Shown here in pieces: positions 1-6,604 of a stretch of 16,049 nucleotides of DNA (the stretch's first letter is position 1; each line of letters opens with the position of its first letter). The stretch spans positions 1-16,049 of the forward strand of contig JAGGVT010000209.1 of the NCBI GenBank assembly GCA_021157815.1. Reading direction: 5' to 3'. The notes under the pieces are model-generated. The model did no database searches, was not told where the DNA came from, and saw only the letters and a program-made list of their open reading frames with translations. This stretch comes from a bacterium. GTDB taxonomy: Bacteria > JAJVIF01 > JAGGVT01. The position numbers and the translations under genes are program-made.

Positions 1-21
1 CCGCTCGCGGGGAGGGCTGGG

Positions 22-1503
22 GTGGGGGCATTTTGTCAACGCATTGCATACCTCATACTAATCCCGATTCTATTCTTAATATGTTCGGGAACATCCGTCG
101 CAGCTGAAAATAGCAGCGATGCGTCGATTCCATTCAAGCGGATTCCGTTTTTATCATACTCAATTGACAATGAGAACATTGTTCTGAAAGTCGATTACCG
201 CGAAGGCTGGGGTTATCAGGTTGTTCGATTCAGATTCCCCGACCGCCTTGTGCTGGATATCTCCTTCAAAACCGGAACACCAAAGGAATTCAATCCAGAT
301 GACATGCCGATTTTCGAACGAATTAAACTGCCGTCCAGCTATCTGCTTTCGGATTTCAAAGCCACACTGGACAAGGAAATGATGCGCGTTACTGTGTCCT
401 CGAAATACTCGCTTGAATTTGAGCCTTCGTTTGATGAAGAAAAAAACATATTAACAATCAAAATTCCGCTTGTTCACAGGGATGAAAAGAAACGATTCAT
501 CAAGCGGGGAATTGAGTATCGCGATATCGTTCTTGTTGACAAAGCAGGCCCAAAAAAACTCCATCTGCTTTATGTTGATTTGCTCAGTGGACGATATTAC
601 CCGGCTATTGTAACCGCGGGCGATTTCGGGCACGATTTCCTTCCTGTCGAAACAATGATTGAAAACGCTGGCGCTGTCTGCGGTACAAGCGGTGGGTTTT
701 TCTCCAGCGACGGCCACCATCAGGGATTGATTATCCGAAACGGGTACCTGGAAAGCTACCCTAAATTCAACCGCCCTGTTTTCGCCCGGACAACTGACAG
801 CAAGATTCATATCGGCAACCTGCCATTTCGTGGTGTTCTTCACGGGCCGGACGGGATTGCTTTTCGATTTGACGCTATCGATTCAAAACCGCAATCGGGT
901 GATGTTGTTCTTCTGACCCCCGGACACCCCAGCAGAATATCATCCAGCCTGAAAGGTTCGAAAATTGTCATCGCTAATTATAAAGTGGAAAACGTTACAA
1001 CCGAAAAAGTAAAAACTAAAAAATGGCGCTATATCCTTTGGTCGCCTGAATACCGTGATGATTTCAAGCAGCTGAAAAAAGGCGATTCAATCATGTTTGA
1101 GTTCGGGCTTGGAATCACTGAAATTGAGATAGAAACCGCGCTTGGCGCAGGACCAATGCTGATTTCCGACGGCAAAACCAATGTCAGCAACGGCAACGGT
1201 TTCAGAAAAGATATTACACGGGGACGAGCTCCACGAGTCGGAATCGGGCTGACAAAAAACGGTCTCCTGATTCTCGCTGTATTAGAGGGCAGAAACCCGA
1301 TGGGACTGAACGGCAACGCATCGATTGGCGCAACGCTCGAGGAATTCGCAAAAATCCTTCTCGATTACGGCGCCGTTGTCGCGATGAATCTCGACGGCGG
1401 CGGCAGCGCCGCTATGGCTGTCAACAATGATAGAGTATCCTATTATCCCGGTGGCTCAAGACCTGTTACAAACGCAATCGCAATTTTCGATAGAAGAGAT
1501 TAG
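22..1503 (+). CDS. Secreted phosphodiester glycosidase (NAGPA-type) domain protein with AMIN-like N-terminal region
   Basis: Protein of 493 residues from a GTG start. Residues 8-28 form a hydrophobic signal peptide (AYLILIPILFLICSG) ending near VAA, so export is expected. Residues about 45-150 are beta-rich, with a segment reading YQVVRFRFPDRLVLDI that resembles AMIN-type envelope-binding domains. Residues about 165-490 carry the phosphodiester glycosidase signature: GGFF at 224-227, GAGPML at 375-380, RAPRVGIG at 402-409, NLDGGGS at 456-462 and RPVTNAIAI near the end. Family members (human uncovering enzyme, bacterial DUF2233/NAGPA proteins) cleave sugar phosphodiesters; the substrate here, possibly an envelope glycan, is inferred only. 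The start is uncertain: no stop precedes the GTG in this frame up to the window edge, the first bases look like a G-rich intergenic repeat, and the next ATG (residue 95) lies beyond the signal peptide. The stop codon abuts an 8-bp satellite, so the gene probably stands alone. Confidence 0.85.
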   Translation: MGAFCQRIAYLILIPILFLICSGTSVAAENSSDASIPFKRIPFLSYSIDNENIVLKVDYREGWGYQVVRFRFPDRLVLDISFKTGTPKEFNPDDMPIFERIKLPSSYLLSDFKATLDKEMMRVTVSSKYSLEFEPSFDEEKNILTIKIPLVHRDEKKRFIKRGIEYRDIVLVDKAGPKKLHLLYVDLLSGRYYPAIVTAGDFGHDFLPVETMIENAGAVCGTSGGFFSSDGHHQGLIIRNGYLESYPKFNRPVFARTTDSKIHIGNLPFRGVLHGPDGIAFRFDAIDSKPQSGDVVLLTPGHPSRISSSLKGSKIVIANYKVENVTTEKVKTKKWRYILWSPEYRDDFKQLKKGDSIMFEFGLGITEIEIETALGAGPMLISDGKTNVSNGNGFRKDITRGRAPRVGIGLTKNGLLILAVLEGRNPMGLNGNASIGATLEEFAKILLDYGAVVAMNLDGGGSAAMAVNNDRVSYYPGGSRPVTNAIAIFDRRD

Positions 1504-1598
1504 TTAGTAAGTTAGCAGGTTAGTAAGTTAGTAGGTTAGCAAGTTAGTAGGTTAGCAAGTTAGCAAGTTAGCAGGTTAGCAAGTTAGTAAGTTAGTAA
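1503..1598 (+). repeat. 8-bp tandem repeat GTTAGYAR, 12 units
   Basis: Twelve consecutive 8-bp units fit GTTAG[C/T]A[A/G], starting on the last base of the preceding stop codon, with a decayed thirteenth unit (GTTGGTAC) to 1606. Units differ only by transitions at positions 6 and 8. Stops occur in every forward frame, so it is non-coding. The same satellite occurs in the opposite orientation at the far end of the window. Confidence 0.95.
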
Positions 1599-1661
1599 GT
1601 TGGTACACTACTATCCGGATAAATTATAAGGAAAGCAGAAAAAACATAATAATAATCCACG

Positions 1662-1848
1662 ATGGTAGTAAAAAGGGGAATGTCCCAACCAAGTGAATAA
1701 GTACTGTATAAATGAGGGTTTGCAGCATAGTATATTGATAACGTCAGATTTGAAGCCTATGTGGACGTACCCCATGATTGGGGAATGCCCCTTTTTACGG
1801 ATAGAACGATTTGATATTCACTTTCGATTCATATCTGATAAATACCAT
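1662..1848 (+). repeat. Interspersed MITE-like element, copy 1 (187 bp)
   Basis: The sequence begins ATGGTAGTAAAAAGGGGAA and ends with CCCCTTTTTACGG followed by an AT-rich tail to AATACCAT. The AAAAAGGGG / CCCCTTTTT ends are inverted repeats, and outer TGGTA / TACCA bases also match. The core (GAATAAGTACTGTATAAATG, then TATATTGATAACGTCAGATT) recurs with few changes at 4792-4970 and 7819-7954. A small hairpin, TACCCC-atgatt-GGGGA, lies before the right end. There is no coding capacity, so it would be a non-autonomous element. Similar AAAAAGGGGAC-type ends are often mobilised by REP-associated (Y1) transposases; that link is inferred and no such gene is present. Confidence 0.85.
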
Positions 1849-1914
1849 TTCCCGGGATAATGCGTGGTAACCCGTAACCCGGTCATGCCGTCCCGTGAAC
1901 AATTAACAATTTTC

Positions 1915-1920
1915 TATAAT
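1915..1920 (+). promoter_or_regulatory. Possible -10 box upstream of the epimerase gene
   Basis: A perfect TATAAT lies 57 bases before the chosen ATG at 1977, in an AT-rich stretch. No good -35 hexamer sits 16-18 bases upstream, so this is a weak call. The rest of 1849-1914 holds only short GC-rich snippets (CCCGGGATAA, CCCGTAACCCGG) that look like intergenic repeat remnants. Confidence 0.3.
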
Positions 1921-1976
1921 GTAAATCAGGCATGACGGGGTCGTTGCGTCAAGAAGATAATAAAGGAAACTCAAAC

Positions 1977-2984
1977 ATGGCAAAAACACTGATAACAGGC
2001 GCAACCGGATTCATAGGATCAGCTGTTGCCCGCGCCTTGCATGAATCAGGGCGCGATATCCGCGTGCTGCTGAGAAGCGATCGATATATAAAAAACATCG
2101 AAGGCATCAAATATGAAATCGCCAAAGGTGACCTTACCGACCTGGAATCGCTCAGGCGCGCAATGGACGGCTGCGACAGGGTTTTTCATATCGCCGCGCT
2201 TTATCTCATGTGGACTCTCAAGCCCGAATTGATTTTCCAAACCAACGTTGATGGCACCCGCAATGTTCTAACCGCCGCGATGGATGCCGGCATTGAAAGA
2301 GTCGTTTATACATCTTCAATCGCCGCTATCGGTGTACGGGATGACGGCATCCCCGCTGATGAAACTGTCGAGTGGAATCTTGAACATATCAACGACCCGT
2401 ATGTCAAATCAAAACATCTCGCGATGCTGGTGGCAAAAGAGTTCGCGCAAAAAGGGCTTGATATCGTAACAGTCTGCCCAGCCGCCCCGCTTGGCAAAGG
2501 CGATATCAAACCAACACCAACAGGCCAGATGATTTGCGATTTTCTCAACGGTAAAACTCCGGTCTATTTCCACGGCGGATTCGACCTTGTGGATGTCGAG
2601 GATGTCGCTACGGGTCATCTTCTGGCAGAGCAAAAAGGCAAAAGCGGGGAATCATACATTCTGGGCGGAACGAATATCTACCTGAAGGATATGTATAAAT
2701 TGCTGTCGGACATCAGCGGTATTCGCGTTCCCGGGTTGTTTCTACCGCATGGCTTGGATCTATTTTCCGCATGGACACTGGAGAAAATCGCTACATGGTT
2801 CACAAAAAAACCACCATTGGTAACTCTTGGCGGATGCCGTACGATTAAACTCCCACCGTTTTACGATCACTCAAAAGCAACGCGTGAACTTGGATACACC
2901 TCTCGTCCACTAGAGCAAACCATGAGAAAATCAATTGATTATTTCTATGAAAACGGCTACGCGAAAAACAGGATAAACCTTTAG
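1977..2984 (+). CDS. hpnA: NAD-dependent epimerase/reductase, HpnA-like (hopanoid-associated sugar epimerase family)
   Basis: Extended short-chain dehydrogenase of 335 residues. The Rossmann motif TGATGFIG is at residues 7-14 and the catalytic YVKSK at 142-146, with an upstream serine pair at 113-114. The order of motifs, including NVDGTRNVL, YTSSIAAIG, ADETVEWNL, KPTPTGQMICDFLNG, VEDVATGHLLA and GESYILGG, matches HpnA-type proteins and related dihydroflavonol-reductase-like enzymes. HpnA is thought to act on the ribose-derived side chain in hopanoid synthesis, but no other hopanoid gene is in this window, so the true substrate is open. The start at 1977 is preferred because AAGGAA (1963-1968) precedes it by 8 bases; an in-frame ATG at 1932 would add 15 residues (MTGSLRQEDNKGNSN) without a ribosome site and runs into repeat-like DNA. 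It is probably monocistronic. Confidence 0.8.
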   Translation: MAKTLITGATGFIGSAVARALHESGRDIRVLLRSDRYIKNIEGIKYEIAKGDLTDLESLRRAMDGCDRVFHIAALYLMWTLKPELIFQTNVDGTRNVLTAAMDAGIERVVYTSSIAAIGVRDDGIPADETVEWNLEHINDPYVKSKHLAMLVAKEFAQKGLDIVTVCPAAPLGKGDIKPTPTGQMICDFLNGKTPVYFHGGFDLVDVEDVATGHLLAEQKGKSGESYILGGTNIYLKDMYKLLSDISGIRVPGLFLPHGLDLFSAWTLEKIATWFTKKPPLVTLGGCRTIKLPPFYDHSKATRELGYTSRPLEQTMRKSIDYFYENGYAKNRINL

Positions 2985-3041
2985 CATATATAGGTTTTAC
3001 TCGTTTACCGCGTTATAATCAATTTTGTAATAACCTTATAA

Positions 3042-3185
3042 TTGTTTGTTTATTTACGACTGGGGAATAAATTTATTAAAGACATTCTGATTATAGTTGT
3101 TGTTATGGTTGTTTATTTTGCTCTGCAACTGTGGATTCTTCCCGCGATTGGAATATCCACGCGAATGAGCGACGGATGCAAGTAA
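3042..3185 (+). CDS. Candidate small single-span membrane protein (47 codons, start uncertain)
   Basis: This short reading frame, open from a TTG at 3042 to TAA at 3183-3185, has a basic N-terminal segment (NKFIKD), then one strongly hydrophobic stretch (ILIIVVVMVVYFALQLWILP), then a short polar tail GISTRMSDGCK. That is the layout of a signal-anchored small membrane protein, and I have the impression (from memory only) of conserved small proteins with a similar ILP...MSxxC end. The start is the weak point: the TTG has no clear ribosome site, GGGGA at 3062-3066 points to a start near 3071-3076 where only rare codons exist, and the ATG at 3105 would cut the membrane span. It could therefore be a decayed gene. 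A weak GGTAA-cgtga-TTACC hairpin follows at 3187-3201. Nothing else was found in 2985-3317 except a possible promoter. Confidence 0.4.
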   Translation: MFVYLRLGNKFIKDILIIVVVMVVYFALQLWILPAIGISTRMSDGCK

Positions 3186-3268
3186 CGGTAACGTGATTAC
3201 CATTATTTAGAAAAAATGCAGTATCGGGTTATATTTGAGGGTTGCCTCCCAGGCGCCAGCATATTTTT

Positions 3269-3299
3269 TTGCATCACAAACACAAAACCATGATAAAAT
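3269..3299 (+). promoter_or_regulatory. Possible promoter for the 3318 gene
   Basis: TTGCAT (3269-3274) and TAAAAT (3294-3299) are separated by 19 bases; an alternative -10, GATAAA (3292-3297), gives 17. Transcription would begin near 3305, leaving a leader of only about a dozen bases, which fits the lack of a clear Shine-Dalgarno before ATG 3318. Confidence 0.25.
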
Positions 3300-3317
3300 A
3301 TTATCTTGTAAAGACCT

Positions 3318-4715
3318 ATGAGCGTATCCACACGACCACATTACATCAGCATTGGCGACAGCTCGACAGTTGTCGTGCGAGGCATCGGCGCGCTCCTGCA
3401 CAAAAGGGATTTCGACCCGTTTTGCACCACCCTGATTCAGAAAATAGGCGCCTCGCTTTGCAACAGGTTGCCAAAAAGCACTCGCAAATTCCTGATGGAG
3501 CGCATGACCGGAAGCCTTGGCGTTGATTTCAATCAGGCTAAAAAAATTCGCTCCGATGATTTAGCCGAATGGGTCGTCAGCGAATACCCGCAAGCGCAAT
3601 ATGACTCAGTTATTATCGGAGTGCCATCAGGAGGAGTCGGGCATCTGGCATCTTATCTTGGCGCGCCGTTTTTAACACAGCATTTCCTTGCAGGCTTTAA
3701 GGGAAAATTCCCGATTGATGATTCCGACAGTTATCTCGCCGGATGCGAACCTACCGCGCGAAAAATCGTTCAAACAAATTCCGACCTTCACGCGATAATC
3801 CATTACGACCCTCTTCATGACAGGTTCATTGTCAAACGAACGGGATTCATCCGCGTCAAACTGCTTTTTCTTCATAAGGCGTATCGTGAATTCCTGCTAA
3901 AATCGCTGAAACCCGGCGGAACAATCGTTCTAGTCGGATGCTCATTCCCCTGGCTGCAGTATCAAATCAGCGCCAGAGTGAATTTCCAGCTCGGAGGTCT
4001 TGGCGGCGTAACTCCCGATGAATACTACAACGGCAGCGATAGAATCGAGGAATATATAAATCTCGAAAGACGAAGTTCAGAGAAAACACAAACTCGAGTA
4101 AAGCACGAAAGCTGGCTTCTCTCAAAATACAAACCCGAAAACCATCCCGAATCCGAATGGGGACTTCTGCCATCGTTCGCCGATGATGTCAGAAATTTCG
4201 CCGACAGCCAAAACTTCCGCATTGTTGAAATCATGCTCGATCATCCTGATCAGCTGAGCGAAATAATGTTCAACGCATTCGGCAATTTAATCGCGAATGA
4301 GCATCCCGACAAACCGCGCAAAATACTCATCGATTCATTCACAAACTCATCACCTGCATTCAATAGAAAAATCTCGGCGCAACCGTTGTGGCTGCCGTTT
4401 ATCTGCGATGATTCATTCAATTTCGCAAAACGGATTCTCGATTCCCAACCTGAAGAAACTCAAATCCTCCTCGCGCTTCACCCGTCATTCGCCGACCCAT
4501 TCGACATAATACCGCTTGAAAAGTGGATGGAATATCTGTCGCGCTTTAAAGAAATAAATCTCATCGGCGTTGACAAAAAAAACTATCCCGCCGACCTGAC
4601 CGCATATTACAAATTCAGCGAAGACATAAATAAATACGCATCAACGAATCCATGCCCATTGAAAGCGATAAAGACAATAGATGAATTGCAGCCATACATT
4701 AATTCTGTTCTATAA
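3318..4715 (+). CDS. Hypothetical soluble protein of 465 residues, family not recognised
   Basis: I cannot assign a function. There is no signal peptide or membrane span, so it is probably cytoplasmic. Visible features: an N-terminal SIGDSSTVVVRGIGAL segment (residues about 11-26), a glycine-rich loop IGVPSGGVGHLASYLGAP (about 100-117), an IIHYDPLHDR motif (about 160-169), LLKSLKPGGTIVLVGCSFPW (about 193-212) that resembles the LKPGG strand of class I methyltransferase-like Rossmann folds, and LGGLGGVTPDEYYNGSDRIEEY (about 227-248). The C-terminal third is acidic and helical with PLWLPF (about 355-360). The methyltransferase resemblance is one motif only and no SAM-binding GxGxG is evident before it. 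The ATG start has no clear ribosome site (TAAAGAC at best). Its neighbours, the HpnA-like epimerase and a TIM-barrel protein, lie across repeat-bearing gaps, so an operon is unlikely. Confidence 0.8.
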   Translation: MSVSTRPHYISIGDSSTVVVRGIGALLHKRDFDPFCTTLIQKIGASLCNRLPKSTRKFLMERMTGSLGVDFNQAKKIRSDDLAEWVVSEYPQAQYDSVIIGVPSGGVGHLASYLGAPFLTQHFLAGFKGKFPIDDSDSYLAGCEPTARKIVQTNSDLHAIIHYDPLHDRFIVKRTGFIRVKLLFLHKAYREFLLKSLKPGGTIVLVGCSFPWLQYQISARVNFQLGGLGGVTPDEYYNGSDRIEEYINLERRSSEKTQTRVKHESWLLSKYKPENHPESEWGLLPSFADDVRNFADSQNFRIVEIMLDHPDQLSEIMFNAFGNLIANEHPDKPRKILIDSFTNSSPAFNRKISAQPLWLPFICDDSFNFAKRILDSQPEETQILLALHPSFADPFDIIPLEKWMEYLSRFKEINLIGVDKKNYPADLTAYYKFSEDINKYASTNPCPLKAIKTIDELQPYINSVL

Positions 4716-4717
4716 TC

Positions 4718-4781
4718 GTAGGGGCACCGCTTGACGCGCCCTGATTGGCGTTCCGGAAGAGGCACAGCAAGCAGCGCCCTT
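4718..4781. repeat. GTAGGGGC-type imperfect inverted repeat
   Basis: GTAGGGGCACCGCTTG (4718-4733) is answered by CAAGCAGCGCCCTTAT about 30 bases on (12 of 16 pairs). The same motif family recurs as a GC-rich hairpin near 15700. It starts just after the stop codon of the preceding gene and could weakly assist termination. Confidence 0.55.
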
Positions 4782-4791
4782 ATATTTGACA

Positions 4792-4970
4792 ATGGTAGTA
4801 AAAAGGGGACTGTCCTTACCATGTGAATAAACACAGTATAAATGAGGGTTTGAAGTATGGTATATTGATAACATCAGATTTGAAGCCTTATGTGGACTGT
4901 CCCCTTTTTGCGGATAGAACGATTCGATATTCACTTACGATTCATGTCTAATAAATACCAATAAGCCGGT
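4792..4970 (+). repeat. Interspersed MITE-like element, copy 2 (about 179 bp)
   Basis: It begins ATGGTAGTAAAAAGGGGACT and ends ATAAATACCA, matching copy 1 across its full length including the outer AT-rich tail (GATAGAACGATT...GATATTCACTT). Here the inner ends are almost perfectly inverted, AAAAAGGGGACTGTCC against GGACTGTCCCCTTTTT, and the short extra hairpin found in copies 1 and 3 (TACCCC...GGGGAATG) is absent. The rest of the gap to 5042 is AT-rich without a clear promoter or ribosome site for the next gene. Confidence 0.85.
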
Positions 4971-5042
4971 CTATTCTCTATTAATCAGCAATCCGGTAAT
5001 TGGTCTCTAACTTAACCGGACAATAGTGCTTATTAACATCTA

Positions 5043-6029
5043 ATGAAAATCTACTCAAGCTACTTCTCAAACCGTATCCTGAAACATGTCGCAAACGACA
5101 TGAAAGAACTGGCATCGGATGGCTTCACCGGCGTTGTCCACACATTCAGTGAAAACGATTTTCGCTATTACTCGCAAAGTTTCATCGACATTGTCAAGGC
5201 ATCCCATGATGCCGGCCTCGATGTTGACATCGACCCCTGGGGTGTCGGGCGGGTTTTCGGCGGCGAGGCATTTAGCGCATGGATTGCTGAAAACCCGGAC
5301 TCCATGCAGGTTTCCATCGATGGCAGCCCCAAACCGCTTGCATGCCTCAACTCCGACAATTTCCTTTCCTTCATGCATGAATGGCTTGATGCCGCTGTTC
5401 AAACAGGCGCGGATGGAATCTTCTGGGATGAACCGCATATTTACATTCCCAAAAAAAACGATCCTGAATCCAGCTGGACATGCGCCTGCGACAAGTGCCG
5501 AAAACTTTTTTCTGAAATGTTCAATACGGATTTCCCGGACACTCGAACAAGTCAGGTCGAACAATTCCACGCATGGACTTTGAAAAATTTCCTTGCGCGT
5601 ATGCTTAAACTCGCGAAAGGCGCAGGCATGCGCAACACAGTCTGCCTTCTGCCAAAGGAGTTCGCGCCAAATGACCCGCTCGATTGGTCGGATATCGCAT
5701 CCCTCGACACTGTTGATATCATCGCTACAGACCCGTACTGGTTCATCGCAAAACGTGATGTTGAAAATTTCGTCCGTTCATACAGCAGGCGAATAAAGGA
5801 ACTTGCGGATTCAAACAGCATCGAACCACAAATCTGGATTCAGGCTTTCCGAGTGCCGCAAGGCAGAGAAAACGAATTATCACGCGCGGTTGAAATCGCC
5901 ATCGAGGAGGGCATTGAAAATCTCGCAGTCTGGGGATTCAACGCATGCGCCGATATGTCATACCTCAGATGCGATGATTCCAAACTTGTCTGGGATGTTG
6001 TCAAGAGAGCTTTTAACAATATAAAATAA
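5043..6029 (+). CDS. TIM-barrel glycoside-hydrolase-like protein with CxCxxC motif
   Basis: Protein of 328 residues without a signal peptide. The alternation of strands and helices looks like a (beta/alpha)8 barrel: VVHTFSENDF (31-40), LDVDIDPWGVG (59-69), GADGIFWDEPHIY (122-134), NTVCLLPKE (198-206), VDIIATDPYW (224-233), PQIWIQAFRVP (262-272) and ENLAVWGFNAC (292-302). FWDEPH ends a strand with adjacent Asp129 and Glu130, a position typical of a catalytic acid in barrel hydrolases; it is unproven here. CACDKC at 147-152 (three cysteines) just after that strand suggests a metal-binding or disulfide knuckle in a loop. The exact family is not recognised; a sugar hydrolase role is inferred from fold-like features. 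No Shine-Dalgarno precedes the ATG. The gene is isolated between repeat regions. Confidence 0.8.
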   Translation: MKIYSSYFSNRILKHVANDMKELASDGFTGVVHTFSENDFRYYSQSFIDIVKASHDAGLDVDIDPWGVGRVFGGEAFSAWIAENPDSMQVSIDGSPKPLACLNSDNFLSFMHEWLDAAVQTGADGIFWDEPHIYIPKKNDPESSWTCACDKCRKLFSEMFNTDFPDTRTSQVEQFHAWTLKNFLARMLKLAKGAGMRNTVCLLPKEFAPNDPLDWSDIASLDTVDIIATDPYWFIAKRDVENFVRSYSRRIKELADSNSIEPQIWIQAFRVPQGRENELSRAVEIAIEEGIENLAVWGFNACADMSYLRCDDSKLVWDVVKRAFNNIK

Positions 6030-6107
6030 TAAGACAAGCAACAAGAAAAAAGGCTCTATCAACGTTAGGGGAAAAGAGAATAGTTAATCTGTTATTGGTG
6101 TAAGATT

Positions 6108-6355
6108 CGGTAAAGTCAGAAGGAGCAAAATGTGAAATAAATCGGTGTCAGACACCTTGAGTGTCCTAATGTAGGGTGTCGGACTCCACGATGCATTTTG
6201 CATCATAACGCTGTGGGGCATGGAGAGGGCGGTAGACGAACATTACCGTATATGGCATTTAAAATAAACTTGGGATATAGGTGTCAGACTCCTTGACAAT
6301 ACCATTATCAAGGTGTCAGACTCCGGTAAAGTCTAAGGCGCGAATGTCGGAATAA
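6108..6355. repeat. Cluster of four GGTGTCRGACWCC motifs inside a direct duplication
   Basis: The near-palindrome GGTGTCAGACACC (6144-6156) recurs as GGGTGTCGGACTCC (6174-6187), AGGTGTCAGACTCC (about 6279-6292) and AAGGTGTCAGACTCC (6310-6324). A flanking segment is also duplicated: CGGTAAAGTCAGAAGG (6108-6123) resembles CGGTAAAGTCTAAGG (6324-6338), each followed by a similar run ending in AATAA. A perfect small hairpin GATGCA-TTT-TGCATC lies at 6190-6204. Motifs of this type resemble REP-like sequences linked to Y1 transposases; no such gene is present. Confidence 0.65.
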
Positions 6356-6604
6356 CGAACTATATTTGTCCTAATGATGTTCTGAGTTTTTCGTAACCCG
6401 GATTCTCATTAACCGGGAAAGATGATTATGACCTCACCCAATACTCCGGCGAAGGGATGCCGGGCTACAGAGAAGCAAGCCTTTTAAAAATATCCCGTTT
6501 GGTAATAATTCCAAATGACAGTTCCCACCAAAGGATATTTTTTATAGAATAGGTCTCTTGATTATTTCGACAATCTCGAATTCAAACAAGGGAGTAAAAT
6601 ATAA
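6356..6604 (+). other. Intergenic region upstream of sucC
   Basis: No gene seen. It holds CCCGG-attctcattaa-CCGGG (6398-6418), a GCCGGGCTACAG snippet, and an operator-like inverted repeat TTTGG-taataatt-CCAAA (6498-6515). TATAGAAT (6543-6550) is a possible -10 box without a convincing -35. The sucC ribosome site GGGAG is at 6590-6594. The preceding 6030-6107 is featureless. Confidence 0.4.

Noticed and set aside
1503-1598. CRISPR-like or telomere-like array
   Set aside because: Units are 8 bp and contiguous with no spacers, and no cas gene is present; TTAG-containing units are not the known telomeric type.
1932-1976. Upstream ATG for the epimerase
   Set aside because: There is no ribosome site, the extra 15 residues are polar and precede a canonical N-terminal Rossmann start, and AAGGAA fits the ATG at 1977.
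4710-4934. Minus-strand peptide (NLMLSIYHTSNPHLYCVYS) that recurs in the element copy near 7820-7950
   Set aside because: The similarity follows from the DNA repeat itself; the frames have different ends, no ribosome site and no common start, so a conserved peptide gene is not supported.
5067-5570. 167-codon minus-strand frame opposite the barrel protein
   Set aside because: The plus-strand protein has coherent barrel motifs across the same span; the minus frame has no recognisable features or ribosome site.
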